Shown here piece by piece: positions 30,972 through 40,247 of a stretch of 40,277 nt of DNA. Origin of the DNA: an uncultured Lachnospiraceae bacterium. GTDB lineage: Bacteria; Bacillota; Clostridia; Lachnospirales; Lachnospiraceae. The stretch is from contig USDK01000024.1 in NCBI GenBank assembly GCA_900553355.1, forward strand, positions 1 to 40,277. The letters run 5' to 3'. Position numbers and translations under genes: made by a program. Under the pieces are notes generated by a model, which saw nothing but the letters and a program-made list of their open reading frames with translations, was not told where the DNA came from and searched no databases. Position 1 is the first letter of the stretch, and each line of letters starts with the position of its first letter.

Positions 30972-32114
30972 ATGAAGAAAATAGCAATCCTGGGTTCCAC
31001 AGGCTCGATCGGGACCCAGACGCTGGAAATTGTCAGAGAAAATAAAGATATTGAAGTCCTGGGCCTTGCAGCCAGGGATAATATCCAGCTTCTGGAACGC
31101 CAGATCCGGGAATTTTCCCCGAAGCTTACGGCAGTCTGGTCTGAGGAAAAAGCTGCCGAACTGCGGACGATGATTGCAGATACGGATACAAAGGTGGTAT
31201 CTGGCATGGAGGGCCTGATCCAGGTATCAACGATGGAGGATGCGGAAATACTAGTGACAGCTGTCGTTGGGATGATCGGGATACGGCCTACCATCGAGGC
31301 CATCAGGGCGGGAAAGGATATAGCTCTTGCAAATAAGGAGACACTGGTTACAGCCGGACATCTGATCATGCCTCTGGCGAAGGAGAGACATGTGAGGATC
31401 CTTCCTGTGGACAGTGAGCACAGCGCCATCTTTCAATCTCTTCAGGGAAATAAAGGCAATAAGATCCACAAGATCCTGCTGACTGCTTCCGGGGGACCGT
31501 TCCGCGGAAAGAAGCAGGAGGATCTGATGGAGGTTCAGGTAGAGGATGCTCTCCGGCATCCCAACTGGTCTATGGGTAAGAAAATTACCATCGATTCTTC
31601 TACAATGGTAAACAAGGGGCTGGAAGTCATCGAGGCAAAATGGCTGTTCGGTGTAGATGTAGACCAGGTGCAGGTGGTGGTGCAGCCCCAGAGCATCATT
31701 CATTCCATGGTAGAGTATGAAGACGGAGCCGTGATGGCTCAGCTGGGCACTCCGGATATGAAGCTGCCTATCCAGTATGCCCTGTATTATCCGGAGAGAC
31801 GTTATCTTCCGGGAGATCGTCTGGATTTCTGGAAGCTTCGGAGTATTACCTTTGAAGAACCAGATATGGATACGTTTTACGGGCTGAAGCTGGCCTATAT
31901 CGCAGGGCGCAGAGGCGGATCTCTTCCGACGGTGTATAATGCGGCCAACGAACTGGCGGTTTTACAGTTCCTGAGAAAAGAGATCAAATATCTGGAGATT
32001 ATTGAGATTATAGAAGACTGTATCCGGGCCCATAAGGTGATCGAGAACCCGACCCTGGAGCAGATTCTGGAGACAGAAAAGGAAACTTATGAACGGATCA
32101 ACAGCAGGAGGTAG
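30972..32114 (+). CDS. dxr: 1-deoxy-D-xylulose 5-phosphate reductoisomerase
   Basis: The 380-residue enzyme converts DXP to MEP with NADPH, the committed step of the MEP isoprenoid pathway and the fosmidomycin target. Features: GSTGSIGTQ (8-16) for NADPH, ALANKETLVTAG, PVDSEHSAIFQ, the flexible loop HPNWSMGKKITIDSSTM, broken here as HPNWSMGKK and ITIDSSTMVNKG, and TVYNAANELAV. Its isoprenoid products feed uppS upstream. It begins 20 bases after cdsA, and its stop overlaps the ribosome site of rseP. Confidence 0.97.
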   Translation: MKKIAILGSTGSIGTQTLEIVRENKDIEVLGLAARDNIQLLERQIREFSPKLTAVWSEEKAAELRTMIADTDTKVVSGMEGLIQVSTMEDAEILVTAVVGMIGIRPTIEAIRAGKDIALANKETLVTAGHLIMPLAKERHVRILPVDSEHSAIFQSLQGNKGNKIHKILLTASGGPFRGKKQEDLMEVQVEDALRHPNWSMGKKITIDSSTMVNKGLEVIEAKWLFGVDVDQVQVVVQPQSIIHSMVEYEDGAVMAQLGTPDMKLPIQYALYYPERRYLPGDRLDFWKLRSITFEEPDMDTFYGLKLAYIAGRRGGSLPTVYNAANELAVLQFLRKEIKYLEIIEIIEDCIRAHKVIENPTLEQILETEKETYERINSRR

Positions 32115-32117
32115 CAT

Positions 32118-33149
32118 TTGGGCATTGTATTAGCAATTTTACTTTTTGGGTTTATCGTATTCTTTCATGAACTGGGACATTTTCTGCTGGCCAAGAAAAA
32201 TAAGATCGACGTGGAAGAATTTGCGGTAGGAATGGGGCCTGCGCTCTTTAGGAAGGAATATAAAGGGACTTGTTACAGTATCCGGCTGCTTCCTATCGGA
32301 GGATTCTGTGCCATGGGTGAAGATGATGAGGCGACCGACTCCCCGAATAGTTTTAATAATAAGTCCGTCTGGGCCAGAATCAGTGTAATCGCTGCCGGTC
32401 CAGTATTTAATTTTATCCTGGCCTGGATTTTCTCCGTGATCCTGATCTTTATGATCGGATATGATCAGCCGGTGGTCGGCTCTGTGGAAGAAGGATACCC
32501 CGCTGCCGAGGCAGGGCTCAAGGCCGGTGACCGGGTGGTGGCCATCGGGGATAAAAAGATACACATTTACCGGGAAATTTCTGCATACCTGCAGTTCCAT
32601 CCAGATGAGGATGTGGTGCTGACCTATGAAAGAGACGGGGAAGAACACACCGTAACACTGACTCCGAAGATGGATGAGAAGCTGGGATATGAGAGGATCG
32701 GGCTGGGCAGTATCGGAAGTACCAGGGCTAATGTTCTGACTGCCTTCCAGTATGGCACATATGAGGTGAAATACTGGATTGAAGTAACGCTGGACAGTCT
32801 GAGGATGCTGGTGACCGGTCGCCTTGGCCTGGATCAGCTCTCCGGTCCTGTGGGGATCGTGGACGTGGTAGATGAGACCTATCAGCAGAGCCGGTCTTAT
32901 GGCATCTTTGTAGTGGCTGCGCAGATGCTGAATCTGGCGATCCTTTTGTCTGCAAACCTGGGCGTGATGAATCTTCTTCCGCTTCCGGCGCTGGACGGGG
33001 GACGGCTGGTCTTTCTGTTCGTGGAAGCGGTCCGGCGCAAAAGAGTCCCCCCGGAGAAAGAAGGCTATGTACATTTTGCCGGGATCGTGCTGCTTATGCT
33101 GCTGATGGTAGTCGTTATGTATCATGATATCCAGAGGGTGTTCTTCTGA
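32118..33149 (+). CDS. rseP: Site-2 (RIP) intramembrane zinc metalloprotease
   Basis: The 343-residue protease has the zinc motif HELGH (17-21) in its first membrane helix, a PDZ domain (about 105-185, GYPAAEAGLKAGDRVVAI), and the second catalytic motif NLLPLPALDGGRLVF near the C-terminus. Bacterial members (RasP/YluC, RseP) cut anti-sigma factors and leftover signal peptides. The start codon is TTG 32118, supported by a perfect AGGAGG just before it and by the protein starting directly with the catalytic helix. It is last in the pyrH run. Confidence 0.95.
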   Translation: MGIVLAILLFGFIVFFHELGHFLLAKKNKIDVEEFAVGMGPALFRKEYKGTCYSIRLLPIGGFCAMGEDDEATDSPNSFNNKSVWARISVIAAGPVFNFILAWIFSVILIFMIGYDQPVVGSVEEGYPAAEAGLKAGDRVVAIGDKKIHIYREISAYLQFHPDEDVVLTYERDGEEHTVTLTPKMDEKLGYERIGLGSIGSTRANVLTAFQYGTYEVKYWIEVTLDSLRMLVTGRLGLDQLSGPVGIVDVVDETYQQSRSYGIFVVAAQMLNLAILLSANLGVMNLLPLPALDGGRLVFLFVEAVRRKRVPPEKEGYVHFAGIVLLMLLMVVVMYHDIQRVFF

Positions 33150-33159
33150 CCGATATAAT

Positions 33160-33213
33160 AAGGGAGTGCCCACAGAGCATCGATGAAGATGTTCTGTGAG
33201 GACTCCCTTTTCT
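33160..33213 (+). terminator. Long terminator after rseP
   Basis: AAGGGAGT (33160-33167) pairs with ACTCCCTT (33202-33209), and an inner stem CACAGAGCATC (33171-33181) pairs with GATGTTCTGTG (33188-33198) with one G-U. TTTTCT follows. It may also stop transcripts of the convergent gene at 33242. Confidence 0.85.
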
Positions 33214-33241
33214 GTCCGGTTTTGTGGTAAAATGGGGAAAA

Positions 33242-34510
33242 CTAGGTAAGCTCCGCGATCCGGGACACGCCCACATAGACCTCGGAAATCTTATACCAGG
33301 TAGGATAATCTACGATGCCTGTGGAAGGCAGCCCGAAGATAGACTGGAATTTGCGGACAGCATCCTTGGTGGCAGGTCCGAAGATCCCGTCAACATTGAT
33401 CTTCTGAAGGGCCGGATAGGCGCCGGCGATGGTGTTCAGCTGTTCCTGCATCTGCCGGACTTTACTTCCGCTGGCGCCGGTATCCAGATTATAGCCTGGC
33501 CATGAGGAGGGAATGCCGGAGATGGCTTCCGCTGTATTGATGTACATGTCGTCCCCGTAATAGTAACGGAGGATCTGAATGGCAGAATAGCCCTGCTCGC
33601 CCAGAGAGCAGGAGCCCCACTGTGTCATCCAGTCCGGACACTGTACCTGCCGGCCGTCACAGTACTGGGTCAGGATCGGCTGGCGGACGCCTGGACGTGA
33701 CAGGTAGTTGGAAAACAATTCATCGACGATCGGAGAGATGGTGTCATAGAAGTTGCGTTCCGGGATCCATTTGTGGTCAAAGGCAGTGGAGGAAGTGATG
33801 GTAAAGTCATAGCCCATATTCCGGTACCATTCGGTGTACACCCGGTTCAGGGTAAAGGACATGATGGCCAGGACATTGGCCCGGATTGTATCTGCCGGCC
33901 AGGTGGCATAGATTTCGCTGGAGGCTACGTTTTTAATATAATCCTTATATTTTACATAATAATTTTTGGCGGTAGAATCCCTGGGGCTTCCGTCATGGAC
34001 GACGATGTATTCCGGCACGACCACACGACTTAAGACGATTTCGCCGGTTTCGTTTACCGGCTTGATCTCGGCCTCCGGTATTTTCGCCGGATAATTTCCA
34101 TATAATGTGTGTGCAGGGATTACGAATACTTCTTCTGAAGGAGAAGTGGTGTCCGAGGGATTCAAGGTCACATTCTGAATGGCTTTTACGGTGGGAAGGA
34201 TCTCGACACCTGCGATGCTTACGGGTTCATACCCGGGGGCCTCGATATGGAGGGTATATTCGGAGTAGGGCTGTTCTTCAATTGCTGGGTCCAGGCTGTA
34301 TTCCAGCGGTGGGGCACTAAGCTCTATGGTTTCAGTCTGGCCGGAGGAGTCGGTGCTTAGTTCTTCCAGTGTGCTGTCCGGAACGCCGGTATAGGAGATC
34401 CGGATGGAGGCGCCCTGGACGGGGTAAGCGTTGATTCCGGAGGTCAGATTGATCTGCAGGCTTCCAAGGTCCGGAGTGTCTGCGGATGCATGTTGTTGAA
34501 TCGTATTCAT
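33242..34510 (-). CDS. SpoIID-like protein with C-terminal peptidoglycan-binding domain
   Basis: The 422-residue protein starts with carboxypeptidase-regulatory/PEGA-like beta domains (about 15-125; YTLHIEAPGYEPVSIAGVEI). The middle (about 170-330) includes DYIKNVASSEIYATWPADTIRANVLAIMSFTLNRV, broken here as DYIKNVASSEIYATW and TIRANVLAIMSFTLNRV, which resembles the SpoIID/LytB core. Residues about 350-415 are a PG_binding_1 domain (SGSKVRQMQEQLNTIA, VDGIFGPATKDAVRKFQ). No signal peptide is visible at this start, odd for a wall-binding protein; it may act on the forming spore or use another export route. The ribosome site (GAGGT) is weak. Exact function unknown. Confidence 0.7.
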   Translation of the reverse strand: MNTIQQHASADTPDLGSLQINLTSGINAYPVQGASIRISYTGVPDSTLEELSTDSSGQTETIELSAPPLEYSLDPAIEEQPYSEYTLHIEAPGYEPVSIAGVEILPTVKAIQNVTLNPSDTTSPSEEVFVIPAHTLYGNYPAKIPEAEIKPVNETGEIVLSRVVVPEYIVVHDGSPRDSTAKNYYVKYKDYIKNVASSEIYATWPADTIRANVLAIMSFTLNRVYTEWYRNMGYDFTITSSTAFDHKWIPERNFYDTISPIVDELFSNYLSRPGVRQPILTQYCDGRQVQCPDWMTQWGSCSLGEQGYSAIQILRYYYGDDMYINTAEAISGIPSSWPGYNLDTGASGSKVRQMQEQLNTIAGAYPALQKINVDGIFGPATKDAVRKFQSIFGLPSTGIVDYPTWYKISEVYVGVSRIAELT

Positions 34511-34596
34511 GACAGTACCTCATAGAAATTCTATTACTGTTAGTTTATGATGGAATCAGGAAATGGTTCTGGAAAACAGAGATGAAAGAAGGATTT

Positions 34597-35796
34597 ATGA
34601 AGAAAAGAAGAAGGAAGAAAAAAAGACTCTGGGTCATGGCAGCAGTTATTTTTTGTGTGGCTGTGGTGTTTGGATATCGTATGGGAATCTGGCGTACGGC
34701 TGCTCAGAAGATGGAAGAAACCGTGAGGCCGGTCCCGTTCCAGAAGGTGGAGATCGAAGAAGAAAGTCTGGGGATGAAATATTATTATGGCCAGCTTTCG
34801 GATGAGGGAAAAAAGATTTACCAGGAGATCCTGCAGGGCCTTCTGGACTATAAGGAAGAGATTTATATTCATACCGCCGGTCCTGAAGAGGCAAATGAGG
34901 TCTTTTTGTTTGTCATGAATGATCATCCTGAGATTTTCTGGTGCGACGGCAGGACAACGGCAACGTCATACGAAGGCGGGGCAGTTCCCTACACTGTACT
35001 GGAACCGGCATATTCCTATGATGAGGAAGAAAAGGAGAAAAGAGCATCGGTTATTGAAGCGGCGGCCGGGGAGTATCTGTCAGGGATCGGAGCGGATGCG
35101 ACTGATTATGAGAAAATATTATACGTATATGATTCCCTGGTAAACCAGGTGGAATACGACCAGACGGCTTCGGATAATCAGAATATTTACAGTGTGTTTG
35201 CAGGAAAGCGTTCTGTGTGTGCCGGATATGCGAAGGCAACCCAGTATCTTCTGGAGAGACTGGGAGTGTTCTGCACATATGTTACCGGAACGGCATGGAA
35301 CGGGCAGGCACACGCCTGGAACCTGGTATCCTGTGACGGAGATTATTACTATGTGGATACAACATGGGGAGATCCGGTCTTTCAGGCTGAAGAAGGAGGG
35401 GAGGCTTCTATTTTGGGCCATATCAGCTATGACTATATGTGCTGCAGCGAAGAACAGCTTCTGAAAACCCATACACCTGATGCGACAGCAGCTCTTCCGG
35501 AATGTACGAAGATGGACGCCAATTATTATGTGGTGAACGGCATGTATTATGAGACTTATGATCCTTCGCAGATTCTCGAAAGTATGAACCAGGTGATCAG
35601 TGAAAAAGGGAATCCTGTGGTGGTCAAATTTGCAGAAGAACAGGTATATGAAGAGGCAAGAAATGACATCCTGGAGCGTGTGGTAAAGCAGGCAGCCAGG
35701 AATCTTGCCGACTGGTACGGTCTTTCGCAGGTCAATTATCAGTACCTGGATGAAGAAAAGCTGAATAAAATTACAATATATTGGGAGTATTCTTAA
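34597..35796 (+). CDS. Membrane-anchored transglutaminase-like protein
   Basis: The 399-residue protein has a very basic N-terminus (MKKRRRKKKR) followed by one membrane helix (about 11-27), so it is likely anchored with the rest outside. A transglutaminase/cysteine-protease-like core lies at about residues 175-275, with the catalytic cysteine in RSVCAGYAKA, histidine in QAHAWNLV and aspartate in YYVDTTWGDP. Related clostridial proteins are thought to act on the cell wall or its peptides. ATG 34597 follows GAAGGA; ATG 34582 is in frame. It is divergent from the peptidoglycan-binding gene, which suggests envelope work for both. Confidence 0.8.
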   Translation: MKKRRRKKKRLWVMAAVIFCVAVVFGYRMGIWRTAAQKMEETVRPVPFQKVEIEEESLGMKYYYGQLSDEGKKIYQEILQGLLDYKEEIYIHTAGPEEANEVFLFVMNDHPEIFWCDGRTTATSYEGGAVPYTVLEPAYSYDEEEKEKRASVIEAAAGEYLSGIGADATDYEKILYVYDSLVNQVEYDQTASDNQNIYSVFAGKRSVCAGYAKATQYLLERLGVFCTYVTGTAWNGQAHAWNLVSCDGDYYYVDTTWGDPVFQAEEGGEASILGHISYDYMCCSEEQLLKTHTPDATAALPECTKMDANYYVVNGMYYETYDPSQILESMNQVISEKGNPVVVKFAEEQVYEEARNDILERVVKQAARNLADWYGLSQVNYQYLDEEKLNKITIYWEYS

Positions 35797-35803
35797 AAAA
35801 TGG

Positions 35804-35832
35804 TTGCAAAGCAAGACAACATATAGTATAAT
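35804..35832 (+). promoter_or_regulatory. carAB promoter
   Basis: -35 TTGCAA (35804-35809), 17 bases, -10 TATAAT (35827-35832). The leader is only about 35 bases long, with no room for a PyrR attenuator. Confidence 0.75.
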
Positions 35833-35873
35833 TGCTACAATTTGTCGAGTATTAGGAAGGGAAAGGTGAATCT

Positions 35874-36941
35874 ATGAAAGCATTTCTGATTCTGGAAGAC
35901 GGAACTGTCTTCTCGGGAACGAGTATCGGGTCCACAAAGGATATGATCAGTGAGATCGTATTTAATACTTCGATGACGGGCTATCTCGAAGTGTTGACTG
36001 ACCCTTCTTACGCCGGGCAGGCCGTTGTCATGACATATCCGCTGATCGGGAATTACGGGATCACACCGGATATGGAGTCAAAGAAAGCGTGGCCTGACGG
36101 ATATATCGTAAGAGAGCTGTCACGAATGCCCAGTAATTTCCGCTGTGAGGGTACTATACAGGAGTTCCTGAAGGCGCAGGATATTCCGGGGATCGCAGGA
36201 GTTGACACTCGTGCGCTGACCAAACTATTGCGGGAAAAGGGTACGATGAACGGTATGATCACTACCAGGGAAGATTTTAACCTGGAAGAAATCATTCCAA
36301 AGCTGAAATCTTATACGGTGGGCGATGTTGTCTATGAAGTGACCTGCGGCGAGTCTTCTGTGTTGGAAGGCAGCGGCCCGAAGGTGGCTCTTATGGACTT
36401 TGGCGCTAAGAATAATATTATCAGATCTTTACATAAACGTGGGTGTGAAGTGACGGTTTATCCGGCTGATACACCGGCGGAAGTCATTATCAATTCTAAT
36501 CCAGACGGAATCATGTTATCTAATGGACCGGGAGATCCGGCGTCCTGTGAAACGATCATTCAAGAAACCAAGAAGCTTTACAATTCAGATATTCCTATTT
36601 TTGCAATTTGTCTGGGACATCAGCTGATGGCTCTTGCAAATGGTGCCAAGACATATAAGTTAAAATATGGACACCGGGGCGGCAATCATCCGGTTAAGGA
36701 CTTAAGTACCGGACGGGTCTATATTTCCTCTCAGAATCATGGATATGCGGTAGATGCCTCTACTCTGGATCCGAAGATTGCAAAAGAGGCCTTTGTCAAC
36801 GTCAACGATGGAACGAATGAAGGACTTATATATGAGGGAAAGAAGATCTTTACGGTGCAGTTCCATCCGGAGGCATGTCCCGGGCCACAGGATTCGGGAT
36901 ATCTGTTTGACCGGTTTATGGATATGATGAAAGGAGCGTAA
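35874..36941 (+). CDS. carA: Carbamoyl-phosphate synthase, small (glutaminase) subunit
   Basis: The 355-residue subunit releases ammonia from glutamine for CarB. The N-terminal CarA domain (about 1-135) has LEDGTVFSGTSIGS and FNTSMTGYLEVLTDPSYAGQ. The class I glutaminase domain has the triad C246 (AICLGHQ), H331 and E333 (FHPEA), plus LSNGPGDP and GHRGGNHPV. Length is normal. AAGGGAAAGG precedes the ATG. It is followed after 2 bases by carB. The pair serves pyrimidine and arginine synthesis. Confidence 0.97.
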   Translation: MKAFLILEDGTVFSGTSIGSTKDMISEIVFNTSMTGYLEVLTDPSYAGQAVVMTYPLIGNYGITPDMESKKAWPDGYIVRELSRMPSNFRCEGTIQEFLKAQDIPGIAGVDTRALTKLLREKGTMNGMITTREDFNLEEIIPKLKSYTVGDVVYEVTCGESSVLEGSGPKVALMDFGAKNNIIRSLHKRGCEVTVYPADTPAEVIINSNPDGIMLSNGPGDPASCETIIQETKKLYNSDIPIFAICLGHQLMALANGAKTYKLKYGHRGGNHPVKDLSTGRVYISSQNHGYAVDASTLDPKIAKEAFVNVNDGTNEGLIYEGKKIFTVQFHPEACPGPQDSGYLFDRFMDMMKGA

Positions 36942-36943
36942 GA

Positions 36944-39900
36944 ATGCCTAGAAATAAAGAAATACAGAAAGTATTGGTTATCGGATCCGGTCCGATCGTG
37001 ATCGGCCAGGCTGCGGAATTTGATTACGCGGGCACCCAGGCCTGCCGTTCCCTGAAGGAGGAGGGCATTGAGGTGGTACTCCTGAATTCCAATCCGGCCA
37101 CGATCATGACAGATAAGGACATTGCAGACCGGGTTTATATCGAGCCTCTGACCGCCGAGGTGGTAGAGCAGCTGATCTTAAAGGAACGCCCGGACAGTGT
37201 GCTGCCGACGCTGGGCGGCCAGGCGGCGCTGAATCTGGCCATGGAGCTGGAGGAGAGCGGATTCCTGGAACGAAACAATGTACGGCTGATCGGCACGACT
37301 TCCGAGACGATCAAAAAGGCGGAAGACCGGCTGGAGTTTAAGACAACGATGGAAAAGATCGGCGAACCTTGTGCGGCGTCTCTGGTGGTGGAAAATGTGG
37401 AAGACGGTCTGAAGTTTGCCCAGGAGATCGGATATCCGGTGGTCCTGCGTCCGGCCTATACGCTGGGCGGAAGCGGCGGCGGGATTGCTCATAATCAGGC
37501 TCAGATGACAGAAATCCTGGAAAACGGCCTGAGGCTTTCCAGAGTGGGACAGGTTCTGGTGGAGCGATGCATTGCCGGATGGAAGGAAATCGAGTATGAG
37601 GTGATGCGGGACAGTAAAGGGAACTGCATCACTGTATGTAATATGGAAAATATCGACCCGGTAGGGGTACATACCGGAGACAGTATTGTGGTGGCGCCTT
37701 CTCAGACGCTGGGAGACAAGGAATATCAGATGCTTAGGACATCAGCTTTAAATATTATCAGTGAGCTGAATATCACGGGAGGCTGTAACGTACAGTATGC
37801 GCTGAATCCTTACAGTTTTGAATACTGTGTCATCGAAGTGAACCCCAGGGTCAGCCGGTCTTCTGCGCTGGCCTCTAAGGCGACAGGCTATCCCATCGCT
37901 AAGGTGGCGGCGAAGATTGCTCTTGGATATACGCTGGATGAGATTAAAAATGCGGTGACGAAAAAGACTTATGCCAGCTTTGAACCTATGCTGGATTACT
38001 GTGTGGTAAAGATACCAAGGCTTCCCTTTGATAAATTTATCAGTGCGAAGCGGACGCTGACCACGCAGATGAAGGCGACCGGAGAGGTCATGAGCATCTG
38101 CGACAATTTTGAGGGAGCGCTGATGAAGGCTATCCGGTCTCTGGAGCAGCATGTGGACAGCCTTATGTCCTATGATTTCTCGCACCTTAAGGGAGAAGAT
38201 CTGATCGAGGAGCTTAGAGTGGTGGATGATCGCAGGATCTGGAAGATTGCGGAAGCTGTCCGTCAGGGTATCAGCTATGAGACGATTCATGAGGCTACGA
38301 AGATTGACCTCTGGTTTATCGATAAGATCGCCATCCTGGTGGAGATGGAGCAGAAGCTTCAGAATCAGCCGCTGAATGCCGAGACATTAAAGGAAGCGAA
38401 ACGGATGGAATTTCCGGATACAGTGATCGCAAGGCTGACTGGAAATACAGAGCGGCAGATCCATGACATGCGCCATGAATATGGGATCCGTGCGGCATAC
38501 AAGATGGTAGATACCTGTGCGGCGGAGTTTGCCGCTGAGACGCCTTACTATTATTCTGTCTACGGCAGTGAAAATGAAGTGGAGGAGACCTCCGGCAAGA
38601 AGAAAGTGCTGGTGCTGGGTTCCGGTCCGATCCGGATCGGTCAGGGAATCGAGTTTGACTTCTGTTCGGTTCACTGTACCTGGGCGTTTGCAAAAGAAGG
38701 ATATGAGACCATTATCGTCAACAATAATCCGGAGACGGTGAGCACGGATTTTGATATCGCAGATAAACTGTATTTTGAGCCGTTGACGCCGGAGGATGTG
38801 GAAAGTATTGTGGATCTGGAACATCCAGACGGGGCAGTGGTGCAGTTTGGCGGCCAGACGGCTATCAAGCTGACGGAGAGCCTGATGAAGATGGGCGTAC
38901 CCATTCTTGGAACCTCAGCGGAAAATGTTGATGCGGCGGAGGACAGGGAATTGTTTGACGAGATCCTGGAAAAGTGCCGGATTCCGCGTCCTACAGGAGG
39001 GACGGTCTATACGGCCGAAGAGGCAAAGGAAGTGGCGAACCGTCTGGGATATCCGGTGCTGGTGCGGCCTTCTTACGTGCTGGGCGGACAGGGAATGCAG
39101 ATTGCCATTAATGACCATGATATCGAAGAATTTATCGGGATCATCAACCGGATTGCCCAGGATCATCCGATCCTGGTAGATAAATACCTGATGGGAAAAG
39201 AAATTGAGGTGGATGCGGTCTGTGATGGACAGGATATCCTGATCCCGGGAATCATGGAGCATATCGAACGGGCAGGGATTCATTCCGGGGACAGTATCTC
39301 GGTGTATCCGGCAAAGAGCATCAGTGAAAAGACAAAGCGGACCATTGAGGAATATACAAGAAGGCTTGCCAGAGCCCTGCATGTGATTGGACTGATCAAC
39401 ATTCAGTTTATTGTCTGTGGGGAAGAGGTATATGTGATCGAGGTTAATCCGAGATCCAGCCGTACAGTGCCTTATATCAGCAAGGTTACAGGCATTCCGA
39501 TCGTGCCGCTTGCATCCCGGGTGATCATGGGACATACTATCCGGGAATTGGGATACACACCGGGACTGCAGCCGGAGGCAGATTATTTTGCCATTAAAAT
39601 GCCAGTCTTCTCCTTCGAGAAGATCCGGGATGCAGATATCAGCCTGGGACCGGAGATGAAATCCACCGGAGAATGCCTGGGGATCGCAAAGACCTTTGAT
39701 GAGGCGCTTTATAAAGCGTTCCTGGGCGCCGGTATCAGACTGCCGAAGCATAAGAACATGATCATGACTGTGCGGGATGAAGATAAGGAAGAAGCTGTAG
39801 AGATCGGCCGGCGCTTTGCCGAGATCGGTTACCGCATCTTCGCCACGAGAGGGACGGCCCGGGCTCTTGAGAAAGCCGGCGTTAAAGTCATCGCAGTCAA

Positions 39901-40141
39901 TAAGATCGAACAGGAAAGTCCGAACCTGATGGACCTGATCCTGGGACATAAGATCGATCTGGTCATCGACACACCGCCTCAGGGCGCCGACCGGGCAAAC
40001 GACGGATTCCTTATCCGCCGCAGCGCCATCGAAACAGGCGTAAACGTACTGACCGCCATTGACACCGCAGAGGCACTGATCACCAGCCTGGAAAATACCG
40101 ACATCAAGAAACTGACATTGATAGATATTGCGACGATATAA
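36944..40141 (+). CDS. carB: Carbamoyl-phosphate synthase, large subunit
   Basis: The 1065-residue synthetase makes carbamoyl phosphate from bicarbonate, ammonia and two ATP. It has the full four-part layout: carboxyphosphate ATP-grasp half (about 1-400; LVIGSGPIVIGQAAEFDYAG, PAYTLGGSGGG), oligomerisation region (about 400-550), carbamate ATP-grasp half (about 550-935; LVLGSGPIRIGQGIEFDF, PSYVLGGQGM, VIEVNPRSSRTVPY) and a C-terminal MGS-like allosteric domain with IFATRGTARAL. AAAGGAG is placed 8 bases before the ATG. It ends 3 bases before a REP-like palindrome and IS end. Confidence 0.98.
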   Translation: MPRNKEIQKVLVIGSGPIVIGQAAEFDYAGTQACRSLKEEGIEVVLLNSNPATIMTDKDIADRVYIEPLTAEVVEQLILKERPDSVLPTLGGQAALNLAMELEESGFLERNNVRLIGTTSETIKKAEDRLEFKTTMEKIGEPCAASLVVENVEDGLKFAQEIGYPVVLRPAYTLGGSGGGIAHNQAQMTEILENGLRLSRVGQVLVERCIAGWKEIEYEVMRDSKGNCITVCNMENIDPVGVHTGDSIVVAPSQTLGDKEYQMLRTSALNIISELNITGGCNVQYALNPYSFEYCVIEVNPRVSRSSALASKATGYPIAKVAAKIALGYTLDEIKNAVTKKTYASFEPMLDYCVVKIPRLPFDKFISAKRTLTTQMKATGEVMSICDNFEGALMKAIRSLEQHVDSLMSYDFSHLKGEDLIEELRVVDDRRIWKIAEAVRQGISYETIHEATKIDLWFIDKIAILVEMEQKLQNQPLNAETLKEAKRMEFPDTVIARLTGNTERQIHDMRHEYGIRAAYKMVDTCAAEFAAETPYYYSVYGSENEVEETSGKKKVLVLGSGPIRIGQGIEFDFCSVHCTWAFAKEGYETIIVNNNPETVSTDFDIADKLYFEPLTPEDVESIVDLEHPDGAVVQFGGQTAIKLTESLMKMGVPILGTSAENVDAAEDRELFDEILEKCRIPRPTGGTVYTAEEAKEVANRLGYPVLVRPSYVLGGQGMQIAINDHDIEEFIGIINRIAQDHPILVDKYLMGKEIEVDAVCDGQDILIPGIMEHIERAGIHSGDSISVYPAKSISEKTKRTIEEYTRRLARALHVIGLINIQFIVCGEEVYVIEVNPRSSRTVPYISKVTGIPIVPLASRVIMGHTIRELGYTPGLQPEADYFAIKMPVFSFEKIRDADISLGPEMKSTGECLGIAKTFDEALYKAFLGAGIRLPKHKNMIMTVRDEDKEEAVEIGRRFAEIGYRIFATRGTARALEKAGVKVIAVNKIEQESPNLMDLILGHKIDLVIDTPPQGADRANDGFLIRRSAIETGVNVLTAIDTAEALITSLENTDIKKLTLIDIATI

Positions 40142-40144
40142 GTT

Positions 40145-40181
40145 GGGGACGTACACTTTTGCAAAAAGTGGTGTGCTCCCC
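40145..40181. repeat. REP-like palindrome at the IS junction
   Basis: GGGGACGTACACTTTTGC (40145-40162) is the exact reverse complement of 608-625. The centre CACTTTT-GC-AAAAAGTG (40154-40170) is palindromic. The right part passes into the IS end at 40169. Confidence 0.6.
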
Positions 40182-40216
40182 GTCAAGTAGACAGTGAAAA
40201 AAATATAAAGTTTTTT

Positions 40217-40247
40217 GGTTGCCCAGTTTTTGCTGGGCAACCTTTTT
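40217..40247 (+). terminator. Terminator hairpin inside the IS end
   Basis: GGTTGCCCAG (40217-40226) pairs perfectly with CTGGGCAACC (40233-40242), followed by five T on the plus strand. It would stop read-through from carB into the IS, and is the first strong terminator downstream of carB. Confidence 0.75.

Noticed and set aside
35833..35873. PyrR attenuator before carA
   Set aside because: The leader is only about 35 bases, with no anti-terminator/terminator pair.
38915..40240. 441-codon minus-strand frame opposite carB
   Set aside because: It is a mirror of the highly biased carB codons, begins inside the IS end and has no domain; a shadow.
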